From Agmasoma carcini (nom. nud.) (taxonomy: Eukaryota > Microsporidia > Thelohaniidae), in contig JAOXFI010000053.1 of NCBI GenBank assembly GCA_029232285.1, positions 1 to 50,346 of the forward strand: a DNA stretch of 50,346 nucleotides, written 5' to 3'. Numbering within the stretch: position 1 is the stretch's first letter; each line of letters starts with the position of its first letter. Under the pieces are notes generated by a model. The model worked only from the letters and a program-made list of their open reading frames with translations. It had not been told where the DNA came from and searched no databases. The position numbers were made by a program, and so were the translations under genes. Of this stretch, positions 28,355 through 38,599 are shown in pieces.

Positions 28355-29773
28355 TCATTTGTTGCTGTAAATCTTTAAAATATCAATTACAGAACTTTTT
28401 AAATCATAATCAAAACACAAAGCTTCACAATCATTAAAGGCAAATATTTCACTGCCATTTTTACTTATTGCTACTTTTATACCACTTGAAAAGTCAAATA
28501 TCATTGTGTTGTTGGTCATTATAAAAATAATTCCTTGATCAATTCTTTTTACTTTAGCTAAGAATACATTTTTATTTACAATATTTTCCCTTCCAAAATG
28601 TCTAGAATATTTGCCATAATTATTAATAAAATAATTAATATCATCTAAATACCTAGAAAACCCATTAGGGACTTTGCTTAGCTTATGCTCTTCACTGACC
28701 AAAGTCTTTTTACCATTTTTGCTTTGAAGTGTAACAACAACCAATGCTTGATTTCTTATATAACAATTCACATTGTTGTTGTAAAATATACCAACTGCAC
28801 CCGATCTTAAAATATAGCCAATCCCTCCGAATTTGGTGCATGGTAGCGAAAATACAACATATTCATCATTAAAATCATAAATTTTGTAATTACAATCTGA
28901 AATATTTCTAAGTATTTTTTGAGCAAGATTATCACTAAGACTAAGAAAAGTATGTGATTCTATTTCTTCAATTGATGGTCTCATTAAAGGATCATTGTTT
29001 AATATCATAGTTATGATTTCTGTAGCATCAGATGATAGCATACAGTCATCTGGAAATGTATATTCATTTCTTTCAATCATTTTATATATATCTTTGACAT
29101 CCTTTTGTTGGAAGGGGGGTGTTCCTACCAGGAGTGTATAAAGTATTACACCTACTGACCATATATCAGCCTCATATGAGTGTCCGTGTGCCTTGTTAAA
29201 GAGCACCTCAGGTGCAATGTAGTTGGGTGTGCCACAAACTGTTATTCTTTTCTGTCCATCCTTCATAGTAGCACTTAAACCAAAATCACCAATTTTTATA
29301 TTGAGTTGACCATCAAGAAATAAATTTCCAAGTTTTAAATCTCTGTGTACGATAGATCTATCATAGTGGAGATACTTAAGTCCATTTAAGAGTTGTAGTA
29401 GAAACTTTTTAACGTATTTTTCTTTGATTTTTTTGTTTCTTTTTAATAGTTCATCTAGAGCCCCTCTTTCACACAGTTCTAAGACCATTATGACGTAGTT
29501 ATTTAGCTTAAAGTATGTGTAAAGCTTAACTATGTTGGGATGGTCAAGTGCAGAGTGTATTTCTATTTCTGTTTTAAGTTTTTCTTTGACTCTTTCATTC
29601 TTAAGGGAGTTAAAATCAACTATTTTGAGAGCGTATGGTTGATCTTGTACATATGCTAAGTAACATTGAGCATAAGCACCCATTCCTATGTTTCTTTTTA
29701 TATAATAATTAGTACCAATGTTTGGATCTGTTATGACAGAGTCTGGTTGAAAAAATGGATCTTTATTCTTCAT
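28355..29773 (-). CDS. CDC5: Polo-like kinase (Cdc5/PLK1 type)
   Basis: The 472-residue product has a complete Ser/Thr kinase domain (about residues 25-280). The Gly-loop GMGAYAQC carries the Polo-typical Cys; YALKIVDF, VHRDLKLGNLFL, IGDFGLSA and the activation loop VCGTPNYIAPEVL with its Thr follow. The C-terminus is a Polo-box region: GGIGYILRSGAVGIFYNN aligns with KYGLGYQLCDNSVGVLFND, and TNNTMIFDFSSGIKVAI with the second box. Residues equivalent to the phosphopeptide-binding Trp and His/Lys pincer appear to be missing (SEIF where relatives have DHTKLIL). It should control mitotic progression at the spindle pole. The start follows AAATTTAACCACTCCAA. Confidence 0.88.
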   Translation of the reverse strand: MKNKDPFFQPDSVITDPNIGTNYYIKRNIGMGAYAQCYLAYVQDQPYALKIVDFNSLKNERVKEKLKTEIEIHSALDHPNIVKLYTYFKLNNYVIMVLELCERGALDELLKRNKKIKEKYVKKFLLQLLNGLKYLHYDRSIVHRDLKLGNLFLDGQLNIKIGDFGLSATMKDGQKRITVCGTPNYIAPEVLFNKAHGHSYEADIWSVGVILYTLLVGTPPFQQKDVKDIYKMIERNEYTFPDDCMLSSDATEIITMILNNDPLMRPSIEEIESHTFLSLSDNLAQKILRNISDCNYKIYDFNDEYVVFSLPCTKFGGIGYILRSGAVGIFYNNNVNCYIRNQALVVVTLQSKNGKKTLVSEEHKLSKVPNGFSRYLDDINYFINNYGKYSRHFGRENIVNKNVFLAKVKRIDQGIIFIMTNNTMIFDFSSGIKVAISKNGSEIFAFNDCEALCFDYDLKSSVIDILKIYSNK

Positions 29774-30201
29774 TTGGAGTGGTTAAATTTTTAAAGATAA
29801 AATTTTTTATTGTTTGCCAATAATCATCTAGTAGTTTAGTGTAAATATATATGTGGCTAGTTGTATGGTATATAAGGCTAGTAAATAATGTGTATTATTA
29901 GGCTATTGATATAATATATCATATAATAATGATAGGATTGTCTTTATATTTATCTTAAATAATATTTTTTATTATAAAATTTTTATAATGATCATAAGTA
30001 TTGATGGTTAATCATATTGACTATAATGTTAAATAATAATTTTTACTATAATTAATAAGATTTTGATATATAAAATTATTATTTTCTTTATAATATGGCA
30101 CCTGATCTGATGTAACCTGGCCTTGAGCATTACTGACCATGACCGACCTTGAACATTACTGACCACGACATGACTAAATAAAAATTTTTTCCTTATCCAA
30201 A
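29774..30201. other. divergent spacer with a 27-28-bp duplication
   Basis: The right end, about 30110-30172, is less AT-rich and contains two copies of a CCTTGA(G/A)CATTACTGACCA unit just upstream of the CID gene. An AAATTTTTATA motif at about 29977 is followed by an ATG with only seven codons, so no gene is called there. Confidence 0.5.
30181..30201 (+). promoter_or_regulatory. AAATTT plus CC start-site motif of the CID gene
   Basis: AAAAATTTTTCCTTATCCAA directly precedes the ATG. Confidence 0.5.
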
Positions 30202-30660
30202 ATGCACGTAGCCAAAGACTATTTGTTAAATGAGCTTTATATGCTACAACCTATCAGTGATAGTATAATGGCACTATCTTTATATGTTAGAACCTTTGAC
30301 TATGACCATGTTAACATCATGGAAGTGTTTGAATATGCTTTTAGTAAATCTAGTATTCATCATAGGCTTAACATATTTTACTTAGTAAATGAAATACTAC
30401 AAACTGAACAACAAAAAAATAGTCTTATTGCAAAAATAAAGCTCTTTGTTAAAAAATATATTGAAGAATGTAAAAATGATGCAAATTTTAACAAACATTT
30501 CGTTAAGCTTGAAAAAATTTGGAGAGAAAAGAAATTGATAGATTTTGATACAATTTATAGCAAAGAAGAGGTTTTATACAACATTGATAGGTTATTTGAG
30601 TCTAAGGAAGGGTTGATTGTGTATTTGAACGATGTTATTGGTCATTTTAATAAAAATTGA
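30202..30660 (+). CDS. CTD-interacting domain (CID/RPR) protein
   Basis: The 152-residue product is essentially one CID, the all-helical domain that binds the phosphorylated C-terminal repeats of RNA polymerase II. Signatures are SIMALSLYVRTFDYDHVNIMEVF (helices 1-3), HHRLNIFYLVNEILQTEQQK (the KLxxLYLxNDVxQ-type helix), and FVKLEKIWREKKLID. The layout resembles Rtt103/RPRD1 or the N-terminus of Pcf11/Nrd1, without RNA-binding or coiled-coil extensions. I infer a role in 3'-end processing or termination. It is divergent from the Polo kinase gene; its 3' side runs into repeats and a Tc1 element. Confidence 0.7.
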   Translation: MHVAKDYLLNELYMLQPISDSIMALSLYVRTFDYDHVNIMEVFEYAFSKSSIHHRLNIFYLVNEILQTEQQKNSLIAKIKLFVKKYIEECKNDANFNKHFVKLEKIWREKKLIDFDTIYSKEEVLYNIDRLFESKEGLIVYLNDVIGHFNKN

Positions 30661-30689
30661 TTTGTTTTTAAGGTTAAGTAAAAATATAA

Positions 30690-30820
30690 AATTTATTTAT
30701 GCATGATAGATTTGTTTATATATGGAAGATTTAATTATGCATGATAGATTCGTTTATGCAAAAGTATTTATGCATGATAGATTTATTTACACGTGAAAAA
30801 ATATTTATATATGATAGATT
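30690..30820. repeat. imperfect repeat (TTTATGCATGATAGATT)
   Basis: Five variants of TATTTATGCATGATAGATTT lie between the CID stop and the left tip of the Tc1 element at 30823. Confidence 0.7.
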
Positions 30821-31634
30821 TACACTATTTTGCAAAAAAAGTAGCACCCCAAAAATAAAAAATTTGGGCTGATAAGGCTATATTAAAAAATATAATAGAA
30901 TTAAGTCTTTAAATACATATTTATTGTTATATGAATTCAAAAATTTAATATATTAAAGTTTTCAAAAAAGGAGCATCATAAAAGTTAACTCTGTTTTATA
31001 ATAAAATAATTTGGGGTTGGTTGTATTAACGGGACACGATGCATTAATAGAGGCATAAAAAAATAACAAATTATTTAAAGTTATTAATGTGTAAAATAAA
31101 TGTAAAAAGTAATATTCAAGATTATGACTACAAATGTATAAAATTTAATGTTTTATTGAGTATTAAAATTTTGAAGTTTTAAACTATAATGCCAAGTATT
31201 TACTTAATTAATACGTTAGAGCCCCTTTTTTGAATAATAATGATATGTTAATGTAATATTTAATGGATATAAGTACCCTTAAACGAATTCATGAATGACC
31301 ATCTTGTGAAATCAATTTGTTATGATAAAATACAAAAGATCAATAGATTAAGATGTATGCATAAGAATAGTTATAAAGGAATTTAACACTTCATTTTAAA
31401 AGCTATGTAACTATTAAAAAGGCATATGAATCAATTTATCATAAAATACTGTTTTATGATTAATAAAACATTTATTTTAAACAAAATCCAATATGTCTGG
31501 GCGTTGAAGAGATCATATGTCAAAATCGATGAAAGTAAATTTAACCACAAGAGGCAGAATAGGAAAAAGGGATTTCAGATGAAGATTTTTAGAATTTAAG
31601 AATAGCTGATAAATCCTTTATACCCGCAAAGGTA

Positions 31635-32984
31635 CAGTACTCCTAAAAAAATTGGACACCTCAAAAAGATTATATAAAAAGTGTAAATTTTTAAAAAATA
31701 ATAATTTAAGTTTAATAGTATAAGTATATCTATTTTATTTTTTAATCAAGCATTTATAAAAACTCTTTTGATAAAATTTTTATTTAAAACCCAATAAAAA
31801 AACCAGACACTTAGAAAAAAATACAATGAAATTTACCCTTTTTTATAAATATAAAACAAATACACTAATTTGTAAACATGTTTCTAAATTCGACATAGCT
31901 TGAATTTTTCAGCTAATTTTTATGGGGTTTTCAATACGCAAAATCAGTGTAAAAACCGACGTTATTAGATCTAGAATACATGATTTCGTTAGAAAATACA
32001 AAATGATAAAGAGGATAAAGGAAAAGGTGGTAGTGGCAGGAATAAATTAATTGATATCAGCAATATCAAATTAGTTGAAAAAGGAATAAAAAACTCTACA
32101 CTACATACCCTAATATTAAAATAATGATTGAAAATGAGTCAAATATAAGTATCTGTGATGAAAGTTTGCGTCATTTTCTAAAGAAAAATCATTTTAGATG
32201 TGTTTACCCTTCATCTAAGCCAAAATTATCAAATGTGCAAATCATTAACAGATTAAGAATTTGCAAAATGTGGTTGTTTAGAGACCAAGACTACTTTAGC
32301 GATGTTTTTAACATTTATAATGACTCTGAGAGGTAAAATGTACAAATTTAAGAAATAAATCAACGCCTATGAATGAAATTGTTAAATTTGGTAAGAAAAA
32401 ATGTTAGAAATTTGGTGTTTTTGAATGAAACCTTAAATATTAAGTAATTATTTAAATGAAAGTTTTGAGGAAAAAATAATTTTCAAAATCTAAATTTTAA
32501 CAAGACAATGATCCAAAGCATAAAAGTAAGATGGCATCAGAGTTTGTTAAATATATGAATATTGGGGCGTTAGAATAGCCGTCGCAGAGCCCATATCTTA
32601 ACTCTATAGAACATCTATGGGCTTTTTTAAAGAAAAAATTAAGAAATGTTGTTTTTGAAAACGAGACACATTTAATATCAAGAATTAGTGAAATATGGTC
32701 TGATGTCGGTATTTTATATTGTAGAACATTAATAGATCCATGTATGACAAAATTTAAGAAGTTATCGTAAGAAAAGGTGGTCATACATCATATTAAATAA
32801 AAGGTCTGGTTTTTTATTTGTTTTTAATTAAAAATTTTAAAAGGGTTTATATAAAATGCGCGATTTAAAAAATCAGAAGTAATTAAAGATTTATTTTTAC
32901 TATTAAGCTCAATTTGTTTTTAAATTGTAAATTTACACCTTTTAAACAAAGTTTTTGGTGTGTCTGGTTTTTTTTGGAGTACTG
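31635..32984 (+). mobile_element. Tc1/mariner element, family B, nested in family A
   Basis: It starts CAGTACTCC and ends GGAGTACTG, with TA on both sides (31633-31634, 32985-32986); total 1350 bp. Inverted repeats run about 31635-31810 and 32803-32984. They carry a direct-repeat pair inside each arm (AAAAAAACCAGACAC-like at the tip and again about 165-180 bp in), the same IR/DR plan as family A. The interior encodes a plus-strand Tc1 transposase relic. Confidence 0.88.
31980..32770 (+). pseudogene. Tc1 DD34E transposase relic (family B)
   Basis: Pieces in order: a basic linker GKGGSGRNKLIDIS, then LRHFLKKNHFRCVYPSSKPKL and NRLRICKMW, IYNDSER at about 32312-32332 (first Asp, SDESRF in relatives), and QQDNDPKHKSKMASEFVKYM from about 32501 leading to PSQSPYLNSIEHLWAFLKKK. 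In this last part the second Asp and the Glu are in one frame with exactly 34 residues between them. A TAG sits where relatives have a Trp codon. At least one frameshift separates the first Asp from the second. Confidence 0.85.
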
Positions 32985-33639
32985 TATTTATTTACGAAAA
33001 AATATGTAATGGATTTTTATAATTATTAAAAGAATGGCTTGAATTAACTATTTTCTTGATGAGTGCTAATTTAGCCTTTATCAGTAAAAAATTGAAACTT
33101 TGTGCGACTAAGGAAATGGGAAAGGTTAAATCATAAGTATATTTTATCATCAGTAAATCATTCGAAGGAGTAGGTAAAGTTGTGTTCATTAATCAAGTTA
33201 TTGATGTCTGCTGTGTTTTGCACAAAACTCAAGGAATCTGTATTTATGATGATTTTTTCTACTTTTATTTTTCAGTTCAGGCATTAAATAGTTCTAAAAA
33301 TTGGAATTTAAGGAAATATTTACCATGATCACCAAATTCAACTATATTAAGCGAAAACTAAAAGGTCAAAAAACTGTTAAATATGGAACCATATGGACTA
33401 TGAAATGGTAAAGTACTATGCTTTGGTTATTTATAGGCCTCATGGAATACATGTTAATCATTAAATCTCAGGATACTACATTTTTGCAAACATGATCACA
33501 ATAAATATTATATTTTGAACTCATATAAAAAATATAACAATACATATATATTTAATTTCATTATAATTTTTCAAAGCAGTGTAAATGCTTAATATATAAA
33601 TAATATCAAATTGACTAATCAACTTCTAACATATTTTAT

Positions 33640-34497
33640 TTATTCAATAGAAAAGGCTTCAACCTCATTTCTTAGACATTTACATCTCTCTATTAATACT
33701 TTTATAGCTTCTTCAAATAGATAAAGTGGGTCTTGATAAATGCTTTCTATTGTAAAACAATACCATCCAATTTCCCTAGTTAGAACAACATGATCTTTAA
33801 ACTCTTCATGCCTTAAAACTTCTCTTGTCACTGTATCTAGTCTAGGATTGGCAACAACAGCTTTATTATTGATAATATCAATAACACCTTTTGGAAAGCA
33901 ACTCTGTAGCTTAATAGCTTGATCACCAAGAAAATCCTTTTCTAAAATTATTAAAGGCATGAGTCTATACGAACATAAAGAGACTGGTCTATACTTGGCA
34001 TGAGTCTTAGCTACACCTTTGTTTACTGTCATAGTAATATCAACCTTATGGCCAGGTGCTAACTTACAAATAGTAATGTTTGGTTTGGCTCTAAAAGAAG
34101 GACTTGATGCTATTAATTGATCAGAAGTTAAATTTACATTTTCTGATGTTTTATTTTCGTATTGTAAGGTAAAGCCAGGATAGCTTACATTATATTTAAA
34201 TTTTGAAGGATCTGCTATTATAGGTATCAATCCTAATCTATGAGCTAAGAATTCGTCTGGAAAGATTGTGTTGTTTTCGGCAATAGAAGCAGTTTTTATT
34301 GCTATGGTTGGTAGTTCTGAGTCTAGAATGCGTCTTATTGCATTTGCTAGACTTGGATGGATATTCTTTACATCAATCTCTAATTCATTTGCTTCATGTC
34401 TAATAATGTTTATTTGAATGTCATTTAAGAACTCTTCTAAGCTCTTTTTAGATAGTAATGACTCTTTTATGATAACATCATGCTCATATTTGTACAT
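33640..34497 (-). CDS. RPC40: RNA polymerase I and III subunit AC40 (RPAC1)
   Basis: The 285-residue product is the alpha-like subunit shared by Pol I and Pol III. Motifs: HPSLANAIRRILDSELPTIAIKTASIAENN (the dimerisation helix and strand), FLAHRLGLIPIIADP, GVAKTHAKYRPVSLCSYRLMP, CFPKGVIDI, RLDTVTREVLRH and FTIESIYQDPLYLFEEAI. HAK(F/Y)xPVxxxSYRLxP and the NPRxDTxxRE segment distinguish it from Rpb3, and no Rpb3-type zinc cysteines are present. Its length is slightly short of yeast AC40. The start follows AAAAAAATTTACAAGACC. Confidence 0.92.
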   Translation of the reverse strand: MYKYEHDVIIKESLLSKKSLEEFLNDIQINIIRHEANELEIDVKNIHPSLANAIRRILDSELPTIAIKTASIAENNTIFPDEFLAHRLGLIPIIADPSKFKYNVSYPGFTLQYENKTSENVNLTSDQLIASSPSFRAKPNITICKLAPGHKVDITMTVNKGVAKTHAKYRPVSLCSYRLMPLIILEKDFLGDQAIKLQSCFPKGVIDIINNKAVVANPRLDTVTREVLRHEEFKDHVVLTREIGWYCFTIESIYQDPLYLFEEAIKVLIERCKCLRNEVEAFSIE

Positions 34498-34979
34498 GGT
34501 CTTGTAAATTTTTTTATTTTTTAAAAAATAATTTGAAAAATATCATTGAATAAGTATGTTGTGATAGAAGGTTAGAAATATAAATATTTAGCATTTATAT
34601 AATTTATTATAAAGCTATGAATAATTATAAGTAAGTAGAAAGACATAGCAAGTCAATACAACTGTCATAAGCGGTATAAATACAATAGAATAAATTTTTA
34701 TAATATTTGTATGGTGTGAATTAAATAATCTTATTAATACTAAAGATATATTCATACTTAATTTATATATATTAGACTGATTAACTGACTAACTAATCTG
34801 ACTAACTAATTTGACTAACTAATTTGAATAACTAACTAATATATACACTAAATTTAACATACACAAATATAATAAACATAACATCCTTTTCATTGCTTAT
34901 ATCTACCACATCAACATATATAAAAGCACTAAAACTATATTTTAAATCAACAACTATTTTGTATTAAATTTACGATTAT
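34498..34979. repeat. spacer with CTAACTAATTTGA repeat
   Basis: About 34780-34840 has five copies of GACTAACTAATCT/TTGACTAACTAAT. The rest is AT-rich with no gene. Confidence 0.6.
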
Positions 34980-35402
34980 TTATTGAAGGCTTTTCACATT
35001 CTTTACCAACCAAGTCAAGCCATCCCTGCAGGATTCCGTGTTGTTGTTCTTCAAAGTAGCAAAATAAGTCTTTGGTGTATTTTCAGTGTTTTTTTGATTA
35101 TTTACTGACACTGAAAGAACATAAGCATTGTTCTTACCCAAAGTCTCATCACAATCAACAGCAATGATACCATTAGAGTTACCCTCAAATATTGTGTGCA
35201 AGTATGTCAAATTATCATTTATAACAAGAACTCTTATTGTAAGATTTGCTCCATTATGAGAAACAGTGATTTCATCGAACAAATTGGTACAAGTTGTCCA
35301 TCCCATGCAGCTTAAGAATGATTTAAGAGACTCTTCCCTTCCCAATAGAAGTAATTGCATGTTTTCAATCTTTTCTTCATAGCAGCAATTGAAGAAATTC
35401 AT
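34980..35402 (-). CDS. degenerate ARF/ARL-family protein, probable pseudo-GTPase
   Basis: The 140-residue product keeps the ARF order but not its nucleotide-binding residues. MQLLLLGREESLKSFL aligns with the P-loop strand and helix (GLDNAGKTT; here the Gly before Lys is Leu). LVINDNLTYLHTIFEGNSNG IIAVDCDE aligns with [28 protein letters not shown], with DVGG lost. NNQK stands where NKQD should be. The ending NTESCRDGLTWLVKNVKSL matches the ARF C-terminal CAxxGxGLxxGLxWL helix. The N-terminus MNFFNCC has no Gly2 for myristoylation but has two cysteines. I infer a non-hydrolysing ARF paralogue in membrane traffic. The start follows AAAAATTTTTAAAAAACAAAT. Confidence 0.55.
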   Translation of the reverse strand: MNFFNCCYEEKIENMQLLLLGREESLKSFLSCMGWTTCTNLFDEITVSHNGANLTIRVLVINDNLTYLHTIFEGNSNGIIAVDCDETLGKNNAYVLSVSVNNQKNTENTPKTYFATLKNNNTESCRDGLTWLVKNVKSLQ

Positions 35403-35912
35403 ATTTGTTTTTTAAAAATTTTTATTTTATAAAATATTTGAAACATTTTTATGAACCAATAGTATTAAATATTATATAAATACACATAAAAATGTATTAA
35501 TTGATGATCACGTGGTTTTATTTTAAGCTTATGATCATATGAAATGGATCATTTTAATTTATTAATTTTTAAGTATGTATCACGTTATATACTCAAATTA
35601 TAAACCAATAATGTGATAATCACGTTATATTATCTATAATATACTCATATGATGTGATCAAACGCGTTATATAATAATATTATATACATATAACTACCTT
35701 TATCACGTTATATCTTCTATATTATAATCATATCGCTTGATCATGTACGTTTCACGTTATATAATAATATTATACACATATAACTACTCCTTATCACGTT
35801 ATATCATCTATATTACACACATATAACTATATATCATGATCATACAATACCTCTAATCATTTTCATGTTAAAGTACAAAATAATTTTTTTTTCCAGAATA
35901 CAAAAAAATTCA
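35403..35912. repeat. divergent spacer with TATCACGTTATAT repeats
   Basis: Between about 35510 and 35800 a TCACGTTATAT element recurs at least six times with variable spacing, mixed with CATATAACTAC motifs. Being palindrome-like (CACGT core, ATCACGTGGT once) and lying between two divergent genes, it could be promoter-related or just a minisatellite. Confidence 0.7.
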
Positions 35913-37001
35913 ATGCCATTTCCAACCAACCTAATTGACTATGTCAACATTGAAAAACCCCCCTTAACAACCAAATTATCGTTAGTTATACTTAAATTCT
36001 TACCTTCAACCACTCAAAGGCTGATATTCGACCTTCTTCATACAAATATTAACTATTCCTTTCTTATGGATTTGGAGAATATAAAAGAAGATCTAAAATT
36101 GCTATTTAACCTAAATTTAATCACAAAAGACAACAATTTAATAAAACTAAGTCATAAATTTAGAGATAATCTGCTTCAAGGTTTCTTAAAACAACCAGTA
36201 GGTTTTAAAATGATCAATAAAAGCTTTTCTAAGATTCTAAAAGCAATAGTTCAGCCAAGACAAGATCCTTTCCTTAATTTTTGTAAGTTAATAGACATGA
36301 ACAATCAAATAACCAACAAAGGATTTGAATTTCTGATGTTTAGCAAGAAAAATCAAGGTTGGTTCTTGATATTTAATGCTATTAAGTATGTTGGGAATGA
36401 AAAAAAAAATTTTGAAAATCTTTTAGATTTGATCTTTGAACCTTCAACAGAAATAAACAAAGAGTTTTATAGAATTCTTGAATCAATTGGATTTATAGAA
36501 AATAACAAATTTAAACTTGAAGATTTATTTATGGAACATCAGCCATCTGAAAAATATTTAATTTTAGAAACGAATTATAAAATTTACGCATACACTGAGC
36601 AAGAGTATGAGAAAAGTATATTAAAATTGTTTTCTGAGATAGAATATGAGTTACCTAATTTGGTTAAAGCTAGATTTAGTGAAGGTTCTGTGTTTAGAGC
36701 GTTTTCAAAGGGGATAACTGCTGATCAAATTATTAAATATTTAAATAGTTATAGCTTTGAGGTGCCTGCAGTTATTAAAAATCAACTATACATTCTTCAG
36801 AACAAACTTAGAAGGCTGGAAATGTCAGATTCGATCTTGATTAGAGATTTTATACATTTGTATGATTATCAAAGTGTGCTTAAGTATGTTAAGGAGAAGG
36901 GTGCTTTGATATTTGAATCAGAGTCTATGAGGATGATTGTTGCTGATGAATCAATTATAGATGATTTAAAAGATTTTGTTAGGGAGATAGAAAATAATTA
37001 A
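35913..37001 (+). CDS. TFB2: TFIIH subunit Tfb2 (p52)
   Basis: From the inner ATG at 35913 the product is 362 residues. It has the helical N-terminus of Tfb2, TQRLIFDLLHTNI and LKLLFNLNLI with LIKLSHKFRDNLLQGF, then FLMFSKKNQGWFLIFNAIKY and KLFSEIEYELPNLVKARFSEGS VFRAFSKGITADQIIKYLNS. The C-terminal SDSILIRDFIHLYDYQSVLKY and KEKGALIFESESMRMIV is the Tfb5-binding domain that anchors XPB/Ssl2. It acts in transcription initiation and repair. It is shorter than yeast Tfb2 (about 510), as usual here. The open frame begins 16 codons earlier, but the alignment starts at the inner Met. Confidence 0.85.
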   Translation: MPFPTNLIDYVNIEKPPLTTKLSLVILKFLPSTTQRLIFDLLHTNINYSFLMDLENIKEDLKLLFNLNLITKDNNLIKLSHKFRDNLLQGFLKQPVGFKMINKSFSKILKAIVQPRQDPFLNFCKLIDMNNQITNKGFEFLMFSKKNQGWFLIFNAIKYVGNEKKNFENLLDLIFEPSTEINKEFYRILESIGFIENNKFKLEDLFMEHQPSEKYLILETNYKIYAYTEQEYEKSILKLFSEIEYELPNLVKARFSEGSVFRAFSKGITADQIIKYLNSYSFEVPAVIKNQLYILQNKLRRLEMSDSILIRDFIHLYDYQSVLKYVKEKGALIFESESMRMIVADESIIDDLKDFVREIENN

Positions 37002-37298
37002 TAAATTTATAGTTTTTTGATTAGTTAATCTAGTATATGTTAGGTTAGTCAGTTAAGTTAAGGTGATGATTAGTCGGTCAGATTAGATAATCAGGCTAGT
37101 ACAAGTTAATCAGTTAAGTTAAGGTGATGATTAGTCGGTCAGATTAGATAATCAGGCTATTACAAGTTAATCAGGCTATTATAAGTTAATCAGGCTATTA
37201 TAAGTTAATCAGATTAGCTAATCAGACTAGTACAAGTTATTCAGTATGTCTAGTTAGTTAATAATATGGTTTAATATTTTATAGCTTTTCTCTTAATA
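37002..37298. repeat. tandem repeat, ~61-bp unit (GATTAGTCGGTCAGATTAGA)
   Basis: Two adjacent near-identical 61-bp units (AGTTAAGTTAAGGTGATGAT.. GATTAGTCGGTCAGATTAGA ..) at about 37050-37170 are followed by shorter ~21-bp sub-repeats (ATTATAAGTTAATCAGGCT) to about 37245. They lie downstream of Tfb2 and stop just before the Tc1 tip at 37299. Confidence 0.9.
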
Positions 37299-37879
37299 CA
37301 CTGAAAAGAAAACCGGAACCCCTTAAAATGATTGATTTGGTGATGTATCAAAAAAATTTAATAAATATTGTTATGATTTTAAGGTTAGCTTGTGTTTTTA
37401 ATTTTTCATATCATGTTAAATATTTTTTACGAATTTTGTAAATTTGGCTAAAAAAATCTTAATAAATGCATTATATATATTTCTCATGGTATAAATTAAT
37501 TTTTAACAAGGTTATCTGGTATATTATACCATATTTATAACATTTCATTATTAAGATCATTTATTGATTTAAACCTTTTTTAGCTTGTAAGTAAAAGGAA
37601 TGACATTAATAAATTAATAATTGTTTCATATATAAATATTATTATAAATATATTGATATTATAAATGCAACGGTTGCTTGTATATAGATACAAATTTAAA
37701 AAGGGTAACATGTTTATGAAACCGTTCCTTAAAAATATCCTAGTTAATAAATCGAAGATATCTATGTATATACAAACTTTTAGATGTATATAAGATTTAT
37801 ATAATTTGAAAATATATTTAAAATTTTATTACACATCATAAATATTAATAATCAATAAATAATACGCAATTTTAATAAA

Positions 37880-38560
37880 AAGAATATTTAAAGTAAATGC
37901 TCAAAAACTACTCTTGTTAATGATTTATAGTTTCTTTCGAATACAAATCTACTTAAATATAACTCAATGCAGTGTCTTCTTCTGTAATCACTTCCAAAAA
38001 GCCATTTTTAAATAATCCCCAAATACATTCAATTGACTGAGTATGAACTATCCTGTTGGTTGGCAAGACGAAATTCAAAGAGTGGTTAACCGAATCATAT
38101 GCACGCTTATCATTTCACTAAAGAATGACATATATACAGAACTACAATCGTTAAAAAACTAGTGTTTGCAACAATGAAGTCTTTTTTCACACTACATAAT
38201 GTTTTTTTATCAACGTATCGAAATTTGTTATTTTTCTTTTTTTGGCTAATAAAGTTTCATCGATTTCTATTTTATGTTCGACTCCCAGTGAATTGAGCAA
38301 AGGTCAAGATGAGTCTTAATTTTCTGTCACCATTTTAATAATTTTTGGTACAATCTTACGAAATATTTGAATTTTTAAGGATATTTTTGTTTCATCAAAC
38401 AAAAAAGATTAATACTCATAAAATATCATTGATTCTTATACCTTCAAACATCTTACTCCCCCTTAACATCACACTTCTTCCTGCAATAAGATCTAAAACC
38501 CATTGCTTTAGAATTGTTAAAATGTATACTTAGAGTATTATTACACCTTTAAAAATACAA
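37880..38560 (-). pseudogene. Merlin (ISXO2-like) transposase relic, copy 2
   Basis: Minus-strand pieces: VEHKIEIDETLLAKKRKIT at about 38283-38227 with the first catalytic Asp motif, then AYDSVNHSLNFVLPTNRIVHTQS and IECIWGLFKNG at about 38105-37995, one uninterrupted frame through to a stop near 37953. The SDEW motif between them is eroded. It resembles copy 1 (VNHSVNF, HTQNIESYW) more than copy 4. Confidence 0.8.
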
Positions 38561-38599
38561 AATTATATTGTTTTGATTTAATTCAGATAGCAAGCAAAC

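Larger units (their letters stand above)
30823..33581 (+). mobile_element. Tc1/mariner element, family A copy 2, interrupted by a family B element
   Basis: The left tip CACTATTTTGCAAAAAAAGTAGCACCCC and right tip TTTTTCAAAGCAGTG match family A ends; TA flanks both (30821-30822, 33582-33583). The right part at 33100-33420 is clearly homologous to 2280-2740 of copy 1 (TTGTGCGACTAAGGAAATGGGAAAGG against TTGGTGCGACTAAGAAATAGGAAAGG). Removing the inserted family B element leaves about 1.4 kb, close to the 1441 bp of copy 1. Its transposase is unreadable apart from short stretches. Confidence 0.85.

Noticed and set aside
29970..30015. AAATTTTTATA followed by ATG as a gene start upstream of the CID gene
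   Set aside because: The frame ends after seven codons.
32124..32336. 70-codon frame as a host gene
   Set aside because: It is the middle of the family B Tc1 transposase relic.
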